Source of the DNA: Aeromicrobium sp. PE09-221 | GTDB lineage: Bacteria; Actinomycetota; Actinomycetes; Propionibacteriales; Nocardioidaceae | DNA: 64,000 nucleotides | Direction of reading: 5' to 3' | Assembly (NCBI RefSeq): GCF_002174305.1 | Contig: NZ_MIJB01000003.1 | Coordinates: forward strand, 124,001 to 188,000 | Part shown: positions 34,106 to 43,382 of the stretch, in pieces | How the letters are laid out: the number at the start of each line of letters is the position of its first letter | How positions within the stretch are numbered: position 1 is the first letter of the stretch | Position numbers and translations under genes: made by a program | Notes under the pieces: generated by a model | What the model saw: only the letters and a program-made list of their open reading frames with translations | What the model was told of the DNA's origin: nothing | The model's database searches: none

Positions 34106-34786
34106 TTATCCGGTGGTAGAGAACGTCCAGTCCAGCGGCGGAGCGGCCGTCAGCGGACCGATCCGGTGAAGATATGCCTCCCGCGTCATCGTGCTCACCC
34201 CGAGCGTGGCGAGGTGTGGCGTCTGCCACTGCGTGTCGACGAGGTAGTCCGATCCTGCCTGCGATTCCAGAAGTTCGACCAACCTGACCAGCGCCACCTT
34301 GGAGGCGTCCCGCGCCCGATGGAACATTGATTCGCCTGCGAACAGGTGTCCCACGGCGACGCCGTACAACCCACCCACCAGCGCACCGTCGTCGTCGCGG
34401 ACCTCGATCGAATGTGCCCAGCCGAGTTCGTGCAATCGCTGGTAGGCACGCGCGATCGAGGGCGCGATCCAGGCACCGGGACGGCGCGGATCGGCGCATC
34501 CGGCGACCACGCCTTCGAAGTCCTGGTCGACCGTGACCGTGAACCGTCGCGTCGATGCCCGAAGGGAGCGGGAGATCCGGATGCGCCCCGGCTCGAGCAC
34601 ACCGCGCTCCAGCGGGCACCACCACAGCAGCTGCCCAGCGTCCGGCATCGGGAAGAGACCGTTGCGGTAGGCGTCGACCAGCGTTGAGGGTTCGAGGTCG
34701 GCGCCTGCCGCGACACAGTCGTCATCGGGCCAGTGCGCCGAGGCGAAATCCCACCCGGGCGGCGGCAGCGGCACCGGTGCGGTCAT
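34106..34786 (-). CDS. aat: Leucyl/phenylalanyl-tRNA-protein transferase
   Basis: 226 aa. Typical blocks: WPDDDCVAAGADLEPSTLVDAYRNGLFPMP, LLWWCPLERGVLEP, and EVRDDDGALVGGLYGVAVGHLFAGESMFHRARDASK (each quoted in part here as LFPMPDAGQLLWWCPLERG and GGLYGVAVGHLFAGESMF). Transfers Leu or Phe to N-terminal Lys/Arg of proteins for N-end-rule degradation, usually by ClpS-ClpAP. Start ATG 34786 overlaps the upstream kinase stop by 4 nt. Confidence 0.93.
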   Translation of the reverse strand: MTAPVPLPPPGWDFASAHWPDDDCVAAGADLEPSTLVDAYRNGLFPMPDAGQLLWWCPLERGVLEPGRIRISRSLRASTRRFTVTVDQDFEGVVAGCADPRRPGAWIAPSIARAYQRLHELGWAHSIEVRDDDGALVGGLYGVAVGHLFAGESMFHRARDASKVALVRLVELLESQAGSDYLVDTQWQTPHLATLGVSTMTREAYLHRIGPLTAAPPLDWTFSTTG

Positions 34787-35754
34787 GTCCTCATCATCTC
34801 GCGCAGGTGCGCGAGCGGCGCCTCGCCCCACTGTTGCCACTCGGTCTCGGTCGCCTCCTGGAGAAGCCCCCACCAACTTCCCGCGCGGTTGACCGCATGT
34901 GTGAAGGTCGCCGCATTCCATGCCACGCCCCCCGCTGTGTGGTCGATGTCCCAGATGTCCAGATAGGCCGCCACCACCTCGCGCCAGTCGACATCCTCCC
35001 CCATGCGTGCGACCGCGCGAGGGACGCACAGCAATTCGATGGCCGGCGCCCAGCTCGCATCCCCGAAGTCGAAGAGGCGCGGGCTCTCGCGCGATCCCCA
35101 CGCATTGCCCCAGTGCAGGTCTCCGTGCTGGAACGTGGTCGGCAACGAGGAGCCCGCCAAGGCCGCGCACGCCTCGACGAGCTCGTCGCGATGCCGCCGG
35201 AACCGGGTCGCCTCCTCGACCCCGAGCGCGGAGGGATGCGCCTCGGGCAGGCCTTCGAGGGCGTCGAGGAGCTGGTCGAAGCGCTCCGGGACCGTGCCCG
35301 GCGAGTAGTCCGGAAGACCGGCCTCCAGCAGCTCGGCACCGTGGGCGGCCAGGCGCTGCTGCCAGCGTGCTCCCTCCCGCACGAGAGCGCACCAGTCCGC
35401 CGTGTCGGCACCCGTGTCCTCGAGGGGACGTTCCCCGTGGTCGGCGGTGAGCAGCCACCCCCGGCGCGGGTCGGTGGCCAGGGGCCGCTGAACGAGATCG
35501 GGAGTCAATCGGGTGAGCAGCTGATGCACCCCCGCCTCGAACCGGGCAGCCCGGCAGTTGGCCTTGAACCAGACATCGCCATGGTCGGTGGCCACCACGA
35601 GCTGGGTCGACCACGGTCGTATGCGCGGCTGGCGGATCGGGCCGGTGAGTCGTCGTCCCGAGCAGGTGACCATCTCGGCGATCCACTCCGTCGCCGCCGA
35701 ACGCCATTCCGGGCTCGCGACCTGCTGCGAGAAGGGCGGTGTCTGGACCGTCAT
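34783..35754 (-). CDS. Aminoglycoside phosphotransferase-family kinase-like protein
   Basis: 323 aa. APH/ChoK fold: catalytic loop TTFQHGDLHWGNAWG (HGDLHxxN variant), DFG-like RLFDFGDASWAP, and ATP-lobe LVVATDHGDVWFKANC. Substrate not predictable; most such proteins in actinomycetes are orphan metabolite kinases rather than resistance enzymes. ATG 35754 has GAGGGAGC upstream; co-translated with aat through a 4-nt overlap. Confidence 0.82.
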   Translation of the reverse strand: MTVQTPPFSQQVASPEWRSAATEWIAEMVTCSGRRLTGPIRQPRIRPWSTQLVVATDHGDVWFKANCRAARFEAGVHQLLTRLTPDLVQRPLATDPRRGWLLTADHGERPLEDTGADTADWCALVREGARWQQRLAAHGAELLEAGLPDYSPGTVPERFDQLLDALEGLPEAHPSALGVEEATRFRRHRDELVEACAALAGSSLPTTFQHGDLHWGNAWGSRESPRLFDFGDASWAPAIELLCVPRAVARMGEDVDWREVVAAYLDIWDIDHTAGGVAWNAATFTHAVNRAGSWWGLLQEATETEWQQWGEAPLAHLREMMRT

Positions 35755-35878
35755 GTGTGCTCCCTCGATCGTCCCCCTCATCCTCGCGCAGATGCACTCC
35801 CATGGATAGAAATCGATGTGAGCGTGCACCGATCGGTGGCGGCGTCACGAGCGACACCACCGATCAGCGCACGCTCTA

Positions 35879-35884
35879 TATCCT
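35879..35884 (+). promoter_or_regulatory. -10 hexamer TATCCT, leaderless start of EcsC gene
   Basis: TATCCT with 6 nt (GGAGAT) to ATG 35891. The GGAG in the spacer is too close (2 nt) to act as a ribosome site. Confidence 0.55.
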
Positions 35885-35890
35885 GGAGAT

Positions 35891-36562
35891 ATGGGTCTGG
35901 GAAGCAATATGGCCGTCGGCGCGGGATCGAAGCTGGTTCCCCGCGTCGCCTCCGGCTATGTCCGTGCGGTCTTGGACCGCGCCATCGACGGCGCCGGGCC
36001 CCTGCGGCCGGTGATCGAGACGGCCGGCGGCAAGCTGGCGAGCCATGGCGGCGATGTCGAGAAGGCCGTCGCCGCGCTCGTCCGCACGCACACGAGCCTG
36101 GCCGGTCTCCAGGGTTTCGTGACCAATCTCGGCGGTCTCTCGATCGCGGCGGCCACCCTGCCGGCGAATGTCGTAGGGGTGACCATGGTGCAATGCCACC
36201 TGGTCGCGAGCGTGGCCCATCTGCGGGGCTACGACATCGAGGATCCACGGGTCCGCAATGCGATCCTGGCGGTGATGCTGGGCGAGGAGACCGTCGAGCA
36301 GATGATCCGTAGCCACCGCCTGCCGTCGTCGCCGATGGCGATGGCCACGTCACCGGTCCACGACCCTGCCCTCGATGACCGCATCGCCCGTGAGGTCACC
36401 GGGGAGTTGGTGGGCCGGACGGTCGGCCGCCGCGCGGTCATGCTCGTCGGCAAGCGCGTGCCGCTGTTGGGCGGAGCTGTGGGCGCCGGTGCCGACGGAC
36501 TCGGCACCTGGCAGGTCGGCAAGTACGCCCAGGCCGAACTGCGCGACCGCCGCCTCCGCTGA
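35891..36562 (+). CDS. EcsC-family protein
   Basis: 223 aa, matching the EcsC domain (about residues 20-210): DRAIDGAGPLRPVIETAGGK, GLQGFVTNLGGLSIAAATLP, VVGVTMVQCHLVASVAHLRG. Several amphipathic or weak membrane helices (VGRRAVMLVGKRVPLLGGAV). EcsC function is unresolved; membrane association is likely. Leaderless start by the TATCCT hexamer; a convergent inverted repeat lies 34 nt after its stop. Confidence 0.8.
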   Translation: MGLGSNMAVGAGSKLVPRVASGYVRAVLDRAIDGAGPLRPVIETAGGKLASHGGDVEKAVAALVRTHTSLAGLQGFVTNLGGLSIAAATLPANVVGVTMVQCHLVASVAHLRGYDIEDPRVRNAILAVMLGEETVEQMIRSHRLPSSPMAMATSPVHDPALDDRIAREVTGELVGRTVGRRAVMLVGKRVPLLGGAVGAGADGLGTWQVGKYAQAELRDRRLR

Positions 36563-36595
36563 CCCCGGTCCAACCCTCAGGTCCAACCCTCCGAC

Positions 36596-36651
36596 ATTTG
36601 GCCAGTTGTGGCCCGTTCATCAGCCTCACAAGGAGCCACAAGTGGACAAAT
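36596..36651. terminator. Bidirectional terminator, inverted repeat family copy 1
   Basis: Arms 36596-36612 and 36635-36651 pair at 15 of 17 positions around a 22-nt loop, between the convergent EcsC and HMG-CoA-lyase genes. Arm sequence includes GCCAGTTGTGGC. Related in position and pattern to the element at 41644-41705. Confidence 0.6.
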
Positions 36652-36678
36652 CTTGGACCAGGGTCGGGGGATCGGGAG

Positions 36679-37608
36679 TCAGGTGAGGGCGCGGACGACG
36701 GCCGAGGGGCTGGGGCGGCCGAGCCGCTCGGCCATCCAGGCACTCGTCGCGACCACCGCATCGAGGTCGACTCCGTGCTCGATGCCGAGACCGTCGAGCA
36801 TCCAGATCAGATCCTCGGTCGCCAGATTGCCGGTCGCGCTCTCCGCATAGGGGCACCCGCCCAGGCCACCGGCCGAGGCGTCGAAGGTCGTGATCCCGTG
36901 CCGCAGCGCCGCATAGGCATTGGCGAGGGCCTGGCCGTAGGTGTCGTGGAAGTGCATCGCGAGCCGGTCGACACCCACCCCCGCCTCACCGAAGGCGGCG
37001 ACGAGCGCGCCCACGTGGCCCGCCGTCCCCACCCCGATCGTGTCGCCGAGCGAGAGCTCCGAGGCACCGAGGTCGAGCAGCCGGGAGCCGACCGCGACCA
37101 CCTGCTCGACCGGCACCGCGCCCTCCCACGGATCACCGAAGCACATCGACACATAGGCACGGACGTCGATCCCATGGTCGAGGGCACGACGCACGACCGG
37201 CTCGAACATCGCGAACTGTTCCTCCACCGTCGTGTTGAGATTCCTGGCCGCGAAGGTCTCCGTGGCGCTGGCGAAGACGGCGATATGCCGGCAGCCGGCC
37301 TCGATCGCCCGGTCGAGACCGCGCTCATTGGGCACCAGAACAGGCAAGGGGGCCGGACCATCGAGGTCGAGATCGGAGACGAGATCGGCCGCATCGGCGA
37401 GCTGCGGCACCCATCGGGGATGCACGAAGCTCGTCGCCTCCACGATCGGCAGCCCGGACGCCAGGAGCCTGCGGATGAACTCCGCCTTGACGTCCAGCGG
37501 CACGATCGCCTTCTCGTTCTGCAGCCCGTCGCGCGGACCGACCTCGTAGATCGTCACCCGATCGGGAAGACCGTCCTCTCGGACCGGCATCGGCAGCACG
37601 CGGGTCAT
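36679..37608 (-). CDS. Hydroxymethylglutaryl-CoA lyase
   Basis: 309 aa TIM-barrel lyase cleaving HMG-CoA to acetoacetate and acetyl-CoA, the last step of leucine degradation. Visible: YEVGPRDGLQNEKAIVP (active-site Arg-Asp), EATSFVHPRWVPQLADA, VSMCFGDPWEG, ELSLGDTIGVG, MHFHDTYGQALANAYAAL and the catalytic Cys loop SAGGLGGCPYAESATGNLAT. Overlaps the carboxylase alpha gene by 4 nt. Forms an operon with the two carboxylase subunits. Confidence 0.95.
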   Translation of the reverse strand: MTRVLPMPVREDGLPDRVTIYEVGPRDGLQNEKAIVPLDVKAEFIRRLLASGLPIVEATSFVHPRWVPQLADAADLVSDLDLDGPAPLPVLVPNERGLDRAIEAGCRHIAVFASATETFAARNLNTTVEEQFAMFEPVVRRALDHGIDVRAYVSMCFGDPWEGAVPVEQVVAVGSRLLDLGASELSLGDTIGVGTAGHVGALVAAFGEAGVGVDRLAMHFHDTYGQALANAYAALRHGITTFDASAGGLGGCPYAESATGNLATEDLIWMLDGLGIEHGVDLDAVVATSAWMAERLGRPSPSAVVRALT

Positions 37609-39476
37609 CGCGCGTCCTCACCGCCCGCGGTGACCCGCGCGATCATGTGTCCGATCGGCACCTGCTGTCCCGGTCGGGCCCCGAGCTCCCCCACCACTCC
37701 ATCGTGGGGGGCGACGAGGGTGAGCTCCATCTTCATCGCCTCCATGGTCGCGATGCGCTGATCGGTGACGACACGATCGCCTTCGGCCACGTCGAGGGTG
37801 AGGACCGTCCCGGGCATCGGCGCGTTCACCGTCTCCTCACCGAGGGCGGACCGGAGTTCCCGCGCCATCGGGTCGGGACGCTCGATGGTCCAGATGTCGC
37901 CATCGAGGGCGGCCCAGACACGACCTCCGCGACGCGTCGTCCACGGGGCGATCCCCGGCTCGGCGTGACCGCGCCGCCATGCCGCGAGGTCGACCCGATG
38001 CTCGCTACCGTGCTGGTCCAGCAGCGTGACCGCGTCGGAACCCGAACCGAGCGACCGCCAGGCATCCCGAGCGCCGAAGGGGGAGTCCTCACCCGGATCG
38101 GTCAGCAGGTCGGCGGCGGCCAGCAGGACGGATGCCGGCACCTCGGGGCGCTCGAGCAGAGATCCTGCGGCGGCCGGGTCGTCGAGCCAGGCGGTGTGCA
38201 CGGCTCCCTCACGGAAGGCCGTGCTGTCCGCGAGCCGGCGGACGAATCCGGTATTGGTCGTGACGCCGAGCACCGCGGTCTGCGACAACGCGTCCACGAG
38301 GGCGTCGATCGCCTCGTCCCGCGTGGCGCCGCGGGCGATGATCTTGGCCAGCATGGGGTCATAGGCCGTGCCGATCTCGGCCGGTGCCCGATCGATCGCA
38401 GCCTCGACGCGCTCGTGCCACGGCCATTGCACGTCGACCACGCGTCCCGCCTGCGGCAGGAAGCCGGCATAGGGGTCCTCGGCGTAGAGCCGCGCCTCGA
38501 TCGCGTGACCCTCGCAGGCGATCTCGTCCTGGCGCAGCGGCAGCGGCTCACCCTGGGCGATCTGGAATTGCCACTGCACGAGGTCGACACCGGTGATCTC
38601 CTCGGTGACAGGGTGCTCGACCTGCAACCGCGTGTTCATCTCCAGGAAGTAGGCCTCCGTCCCCGCGACGAGGAACTCGATGGTCCCGGCTCCCACATAG
38701 CCGACCTCGCGGCTGAGCGCTACGGCCGAGTCCAACAGCACCCGTCGCACCCCTGAGTCGAGGAATGGTGCCGGGGCCTCCTCGATGACCTTCTGGTGCC
38801 GTCGCTGTGCCGAGCAATCACGCTCGTAGAGGTGCACGACCTCACCATGGGCATCACCGAAGACCTGGACCTCGACGTGTCGGCCGGCCTCGATGTACTT
38901 CTCGATCAGCAGGGCGTCGTCGCCGAAGGCCGAGCGGGCCTCGCGGCTCGCCACCGCGAGGGCATCGGCCAGATCCTCGGCACGTCCCACGATGTGCATG
39001 CCTTTGCCTCCGCCGCCCGCCGCAGCCTTGACCAGCACCGGGAAGGCCTCCGCGGGCACGGCATCGGGCTCGAAGCGCGGTGTCACCGGGACACCCGCGC
39101 GCTCGGCGATATCGCGGGCTCGGTCCTTGCGGCCCATCGCCTCCATCACCTCGGCAGTCGGGCCGATGAACACCATCCCGGCCTCGGTCACCGCCCGGGC
39201 GAACTCCGCGCGCTCGGACAGGAAGCCGTAGCCGGGATGCACCGCCTCGGCGCCCGTGCGACGAGCGGCGGTGAGGATCGCCTCGACGGACAGGTACGAC
39301 TCGCTCGCGGGGGTGGGCCCGAGGCGTGCGGACTCGTCGGCCTCGTGCACGAACGGGGCATCGGCGTCGGCATCGGAGTAGACCGCGATGCTGACCAGGC
39401 CGGACTCGCGACAGGCCCGGATGATGCGACGGGCGATCTCGCCGCGATTGGCGATGAGAACACGGGAGAAGGTCAT
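37605..39476 (-). CDS. Acyl-CoA carboxylase alpha subunit (methylcrotonyl-CoA type), BC-BCCP
   Basis: 623 aa. Biotin carboxylase (about 1-445): [23 protein letters not shown]-grasp [33 protein letters not shown]; linker; C-terminal biotinyl domain with [10 protein letters not shown], biotin on Lys582. With the beta subunit and HMG-CoA lyase beside it, 3-methylcrotonyl-CoA is the likely substrate, though actinobacterial alpha subunits can serve several beta subunits. ATG 39476 overlaps the beta-subunit stop. Confidence 0.94.
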   Translation of the reverse strand: MTFSRVLIANRGEIARRIIRACRESGLVSIAVYSDADADAPFVHEADESARLGPTPASESYLSVEAILTAARRTGAEAVHPGYGFLSERAEFARAVTEAGMVFIGPTAEVMEAMGRKDRARDIAERAGVPVTPRFEPDAVPAEAFPVLVKAAAGGGGKGMHIVGRAEDLADALAVASREARSAFGDDALLIEKYIEAGRHVEVQVFGDAHGEVVHLYERDCSAQRRHQKVIEEAPAPFLDSGVRRVLLDSAVALSREVGYVGAGTIEFLVAGTEAYFLEMNTRLQVEHPVTEEITGVDLVQWQFQIAQGEPLPLRQDEIACEGHAIEARLYAEDPYAGFLPQAGRVVDVQWPWHERVEAAIDRAPAEIGTAYDPMLAKIIARGATRDEAIDALVDALSQTAVLGVTTNTGFVRRLADSTAFREGAVHTAWLDDPAAAGSLLERPEVPASVLLAAADLLTDPGEDSPFGARDAWRSLGSGSDAVTLLDQHGSEHRVDLAAWRRGHAEPGIAPWTTRRGGRVWAALDGDIWTIERPDPMARELRSALGEETVNAPMPGTVLTLDVAEGDRVVTDQRIATMEAMKMELTLVAPHDGVVGELGARPGQQVPIGHMIARVTAGGEDAR

Positions 39477-41026
39477 AGCCGGAACACTCCGAACTGCGGG
39501 ATGGCGGGGATCGGGGCGTGGGACGCGATCTGGAGGCCGAGTCCGAGGACACGACGCGTGTCGGCGGGATCGATGATGCCGTCGTCCCACAGCCGGGCCG
39601 TCGAGTAGTAGGGGGACCCCTGCTCCTCGTACTGCTCCCGGATCGGCTGCTTGAAGACCTCCTCGTCCTCAACGCTCCACGTGTCGCCCTTGGCCTCCTT
39701 GGCGTCGCGACGGACCGTGGCGAGCACCGATGCGGCCTGCTCGCCGCCCATCACCGAGATCCGGGCATTGGGCCACATCCACAGGAAGCGCGGGTCGTAG
39801 GCGCGACCGCACATGCCGTAGTTGCCGGCACCGTAGGAGCCGCCGATGACGACGGTGAACTTGGGGACGACACTCGACGCGACGGCGGTGACGAGCTTGG
39901 CACCGTCCTTGGCGATGCCTCCGTTCTCGTACTCCTTGCCCACCATGAAGCCGGTGATGTTCTGCAGGAAGACCAGCGGGATGCCGCGCTGATTGGCCAG
40001 TTCGATGAAGTGCGCACCCTTCATCGCCGACTCGCTGAACAGGATGCCGTTATTGGCGAGGATCGCGACGGGGTAGCCCCAGATGTGCGCGAAACCGCAG
40101 ACCAGCGTCTCACCATAGAGCGGTTTGAACTCGTGCAGTCGCGAGTCGTCGACGATGCGGCGGATCACCTCGCGGACGTCGTAGGGGACGCGGGGATCCT
40201 CCGGGACGATGTCGTACAAGCCCGCCGGATCCTCCCGCGGCTCGACCGGCTCGCGCTGGGCATAGGCGGGGGATTCGGGTCGTTCGAGGGTGTCGACGAT
40301 GGAGCGGACGATCGCCAGCGCGTGCTCGTCGTCCTCGGCGAGATGGTCCACGACACCGGAGGTCCTCGCGTGGACATCGCCGCCGCCGAGTTCCTCGGCG
40401 GTGACGACCTCGCCGGTGGCGGCCTTCACCAGCGGCGGTCCGCCGAGGAAGATCGTGCCTTGGTCGCGCACGATGACGCTCTCGTCGCTCATTGCGGGCA
40501 CATAGGCCCCGCCGGCGGTACAGGAGCCCATGACGGCGGCGATCTGCGCGATGCCCTGTGCCGACATCTGCGCCTGGTTGTAGAAGATCCGGCCGAAATG
40601 CTCGCGATCGGGGAAGACCTCGTCCTGCATCGGCAGGAAGGCCCCGCCGGAGTCGACGAGGTAGATGCAGGGCAGTCGATTCTGCTGGGCGATCGTCTGC
40701 GCGCGGAGGTGCTTCTTGACGGTGAGCGGGTAGTAGGTGCCGCCCTTGACCGTGGCGTCATTGGCCACGATGACGCACTCACGTCCGGCGACCCGGCCGA
40801 TGCCGGTCACGATGCCCGCGCTCGGCACGTCGCCTCCGTACAGGCCGTACGCGGCGAGGGGTGCGATCTCGAGGAAGGGCGAACCGGGATCGAGCAGTCG
40901 GTCCACGCGATCGCGGGGGAGCAGCTTGCCGCGGGCCAGATGCCGTTCGCGGGCGGCATCGCTGCCACCACGCCGGACGACGGCGGTGCGCTCGCGAAGG
41001 TCGGAGACGAGATCCTGGAGGGTCAC
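39473..41026 (-). CDS. Methylcrotonyl-CoA carboxylase beta subunit-like carboxyltransferase
   Basis: 517 aa crotonase-fold carboxyltransferase. [80 protein letters not shown] and [20 protein letters not shown] are MccB/PCCB signatures, with the MccB-type GFMVG and AYDPRF. GTG 41026 is set by TAACCT 7 nt upstream, so an earlier in-frame start at 41056 is unlikely. First gene of the leucine operon under the divergent TetR. Confidence 0.93.
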   Translation of the reverse strand: MTLQDLVSDLRERTAVVRRGGSDAARERHLARGKLLPRDRVDRLLDPGSPFLEIAPLAAYGLYGGDVPSAGIVTGIGRVAGRECVIVANDATVKGGTYYPLTVKKHLRAQTIAQQNRLPCIYLVDSGGAFLPMQDEVFPDREHFGRIFYNQAQMSAQGIAQIAAVMGSCTAGGAYVPAMSDESVIVRDQGTIFLGGPPLVKAATGEVVTAEELGGGDVHARTSGVVDHLAEDDEHALAIVRSIVDTLERPESPAYAQREPVEPREDPAGLYDIVPEDPRVPYDVREVIRRIVDDSRLHEFKPLYGETLVCGFAHIWGYPVAILANNGILFSESAMKGAHFIELANQRGIPLVFLQNITGFMVGKEYENGGIAKDGAKLVTAVASSVVPKFTVVIGGSYGAGNYGMCGRAYDPRFLWMWPNARISVMGGEQAASVLATVRRDAKEAKGDTWSVEDEEVFKQPIREQYEEQGSPYYSTARLWDDGIIDPADTRRVLGLGLQIASHAPIPAIPQFGVFRL

Positions 41027-41033
41027 GCCTCGA

Positions 41034-41052
41034 AGGTTAACAGTCGTTAACC
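41034..41052. promoter_or_regulatory. Operator GGTTAAC-N4-GTTAACC and leucine-operon promoter
   Basis: Perfect 7-bp inverted repeat (41035-41041, 41046-41052). Its left arm contains the minus-strand -10 TAACCT (41034-41039), 7 nt before the carboxylase GTG, so a bound TetR would block that promoter. Confidence 0.65.
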
Positions 41053-41060
41053 ACATGCGC

Positions 41061-41066
41061 TACGCT
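41061..41066 (+). promoter_or_regulatory. -10 hexamer TACGCT, leaderless start of TetR gene
   Basis: TACGCT with 6 nt (GCGATA) to GTG 41073. Confidence 0.6.
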
Positions 41067-41072
41067 GCGATA

Positions 41073-41621
41073 GTGGTCACCCGCCAACAGCAGATCGTGG
41101 ACGTCGCGGCGGAGCTCTTCGCCGAGCGGGGGTTCCACGGCGTCTCGGTACAGGACATCGGCGAGGCGGTGGGTATCTCCGGCCCCGCGCTCTACAAACA
41201 CTTCTCCGGCAAGGCCGAGTTGTTGCAGCATTCCCTCACCTCGGTGAGCGATCGGCTGCTCGCGGAGGGCACCCGGCGCGTCGAAAACGCCCCCGATGCC
41301 CCAGCCGCCCTCGACGCGCTCATCGACTGGCACGTCGACTTCGCGCTCACCCATCCGGCGCTCATCGTGATCCAGGAGCGCGAGTGGTCGACTCTGGACG
41401 CCGCCTCGAGGGACCGGGTGCGGGAGACGCAGCTGGCCTATATCGATATCTGGGTCGGCGTGCTGCGCGAGCTGCGGACCGATCTCGACCGCCCGACCGC
41501 CAGGGCAAGCGTGCAGGCGGCCTTCGGCCTGCTCAACTCGACGCCGCACTCGGCCCGCCTGAACGACCGGCAGATGCGCACCCTCCTCACCCAGATGGCC
41601 CGCCGCGCCCTCCTCCCCTGA
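41073..41621 (+). CDS. TetR-family regulator of leucine-degradation operon
   Basis: 182 aa. HTH VVTRQQQIVDVAAELFAERG and VQDIGEAVGISGPALYKHFS at residues 1-50, then a ligand domain LIDWHVDFALTHPALIVIQE with QEREW. This form is common beside acyl-CoA degradation genes; the effector is probably a branched-chain acyl-CoA intermediate. Divergent from the carboxylase operon across the GGTTAAC repeat. Ends convergent to the MFS gene with the long inverted repeat between. Confidence 0.88.
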   Translation: MVTRQQQIVDVAAELFAERGFHGVSVQDIGEAVGISGPALYKHFSGKAELLQHSLTSVSDRLLAEGTRRVENAPDAPAALDALIDWHVDFALTHPALIVIQEREWSTLDAASRDRVRETQLAYIDIWVGVLRELRTDLDRPTARASVQAAFGLLNSTPHSARLNDRQMRTLLTQMARRALLP

Positions 41622-41643
41622 CCCTCCCAGGACCCTCCGGGCC

Positions 41644-41705
41644 CAACTTTTGCCGGGTTATGGCCCTTTTTCGGCGCTCCAGGGGCCATAACCCGGCAAA
41701 AGTTG
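41644..41705. terminator. Bidirectional terminator, inverted repeat family copy 2 (23-bp perfect stem)
   Basis: Arms 41644-41666 and 41683-41705 are perfect reverse complements (core TTTTGCCGGGTTATGGCC) with a 16-nt loop. Placed between convergent TetR and MFS genes. It carries T-runs on both flanks and so would terminate both transcripts. Confidence 0.7.
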
Positions 41706-41719
41706 CGCGCTAGCTGGGG

Positions 41720-43228
41720 TCAGAGGCGGCGGAAGGCCCGCCAGGAGACGAGCGCGGCGGCCAAGGCCACGAAGATCGCCGTGCCCGAGGTGAGCTGCAC
41801 GCCGAGGTCGAAGGCATTCTTGGCCGACTCCGCAAGCTGTTCGCCCAGGCCGTTCGGATACTTGGCGGCGTACTGCATCGTGCTGCCCAGGGTCTCGAAG
41901 GCGTGCTGCTTCTCGCCATAGGTCAGCTGGGCGGGGATCGTGAGCTGCGACCGGTAGGTCGCGGTCAAGATGCTGCCGAGCACCGCCGTGCCGAGCACCG
42001 CCCCGACCTCGTACGCCGTCTCGGAGATGGCTGAGGCCGCGCCGGCCTTCTGGGGCGGGACGCTCGCGAGGATGAGGTCATTCGTGAGTGTCTCGGCGAT
42101 GCCGATGCCGATGCCCATGATCGCGAAGGCGATGAGCACGCTCATCACGGTCGGGTGTCCGGTGAACGCGGCGATCGCGTAGCCGAGCGACGAGGCCACG
42201 AAGCTGCCGCTCACCAGCACCCGGACCGGGAAGCGCTCGACGAGGCGCACGGCGACGAAGCCGAACACCACGGTGACGATCAGACCCGGCAGCAGCACCA
42301 TGGCCGCCCGCATCGGGGAGAGGCCGATGACGAGCTGGAGCAGCTGGGAGCCGAAGAACAGGAAGCCCGCCAGGCCCATCAGGCTCAGCATGTTGGCGAC
42401 GATCGCCCCGGTGAAGACCCGGTTCTTGAACAGCGCGACGTCCAGCATGGGGTTGTCGCGCCGCTGCTGACGCCGCACGAAGAGCCAGCCCGCACCGATC
42501 GCCAGGCCGATCGAGGCCAGGGTCACCGAGTCGAGACCGGCCTTGGCGCCGTGCTTGATCGCGAAGACCGCCGGCACCATCGCGAGCATCGACAACCCGA
42601 TCGAGGCGAAGTCGAGCGGCCCGGGGTCGGGGTCACGGGACTCCGGCAGGAGGAACAGCGCCAGAGGCAGGAAGACGATGATCAGCGGCACGTTGATGAG
42701 GAAGACCGATCCCCACCAGAAGTGCTCGAGCAGCCATCCGCCGACGATCGGGCCGAGCGCGGCGCCGCCGGAGAACATGGCCGCCCAGGTGGCGATCGCG
42801 ACGCGCCGGTCGCGGGCGTGGTGGAAGACATTGCGGATGATCGAGAGCGTCGACGGCATGAGCGTGGCACCGAAGAAGCCCAGCAGCGCCCGGGCGAGGA
42901 TGAGAGCCTCCGGGGACTCGGCCCACGCGGCGAACAGCGAGACGACGCCGAAGCCGCTCGCGCCGACGAGCAGCAGTCGGCGACGGCCGAGGCGGTCGCC
43001 GATCGAGCCCATCGCGATGAGCAGACCCGCGAGCATGAGGGCGTAGATGTCGACGATCCACAACAGCTGGTTCCCGGTGGGCCGCAGATCCGTGCTGATC
43101 TCCGGCAGCGCGAAGCTCAGGACCGTGTTGTCGACCGACACCAGGAGGACGGGAATCATGAGGACCGCGAGGGCGAGCCACTCGCGGCGGCCGGCACGGA
43201 CCGGCGCAGAGGTATCGATCGTGGTCAT
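41720..43228 (-). CDS. MFS multidrug exporter, DHA2 (14-TMS) family
   Basis: 502 aa. Fourteen membrane helices; motif A GSIGDRLGRRRLLLVG in the 2-3 loop, motif C GGAALGPIVGGWLLEHFWWG in TM5, and helix-1 Asp in VSVDNTVLSFALPEI, matching LfrA/QacA-type proton antiporters for cationic drugs or dyes. ATG 43228 is 7 nt after TACAGT. Its promoter contains the 9-bp inverted repeat recognised presumably by the divergent TetR, the arrangement of classic drug-induced efflux pumps. Confidence 0.92.
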   Translation of the reverse strand: MTTIDTSAPVRAGRREWLALAVLMIPVLLVSVDNTVLSFALPEISTDLRPTGNQLLWIVDIYALMLAGLLIAMGSIGDRLGRRRLLLVGASGFGVVSLFAAWAESPEALILARALLGFFGATLMPSTLSIIRNVFHHARDRRVAIATWAAMFSGGAALGPIVGGWLLEHFWWGSVFLINVPLIIVFLPLALFLLPESRDPDPGPLDFASIGLSMLAMVPAVFAIKHGAKAGLDSVTLASIGLAIGAGWLFVRRQQRRDNPMLDVALFKNRVFTGAIVANMLSLMGLAGFLFFGSQLLQLVIGLSPMRAAMVLLPGLIVTVVFGFVAVRLVERFPVRVLVSGSFVASSLGYAIAAFTGHPTVMSVLIAFAIMGIGIGIAETLTNDLILASVPPQKAGAASAISETAYEVGAVLGTAVLGSILTATYRSQLTIPAQLTYGEKQHAFETLGSTMQYAAKYPNGLGEQLAESAKNAFDLGVQLTSGTAIFVALAAALVSWRAFRRL

Positions 43229-43235
43229 GTGCTCT

Positions 43236-43259
43236 ACTGTACCGTCCAGCCGGTACAGT
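43236..43259. promoter_or_regulatory. Operator ACTGTACCG-N6-CGGTACAGT overlapping MFS -10
   Basis: Perfect 9-bp arms (43236-43244, 43251-43259). The minus-strand reading of the left arm contains TACAGT (43236-43241), the -10, 7 nt before MFS ATG 43228. Binding there would block RNA polymerase. Confidence 0.7.
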
Positions 43260-43370
43260 GCCCAAATTCGCTGGCATATGAGCTATGACACGTGACGAAG
43301 CCTCACCGCGACCACCCAGAGATGGGTCGCCCGCGGGACGTCGCGCGGGAGCTCGGGGACCATCGGACAC

Positions 43371-43376
43371 TAGACT
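43371..43376 (+). promoter_or_regulatory. -10 hexamer TAGACT, leaderless start of TetR gene
   Basis: TAGACT with 6 nt (CGGCGC) to ATG 43383. Confidence 0.6.
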
Positions 43377-43382
43377 CGGCGC

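Noticed and set aside
39518..41050. A 510-codon open frame on the plus strand
   Set aside because: Antisense shadow of the carboxyltransferase gene whose signatures are unambiguous.
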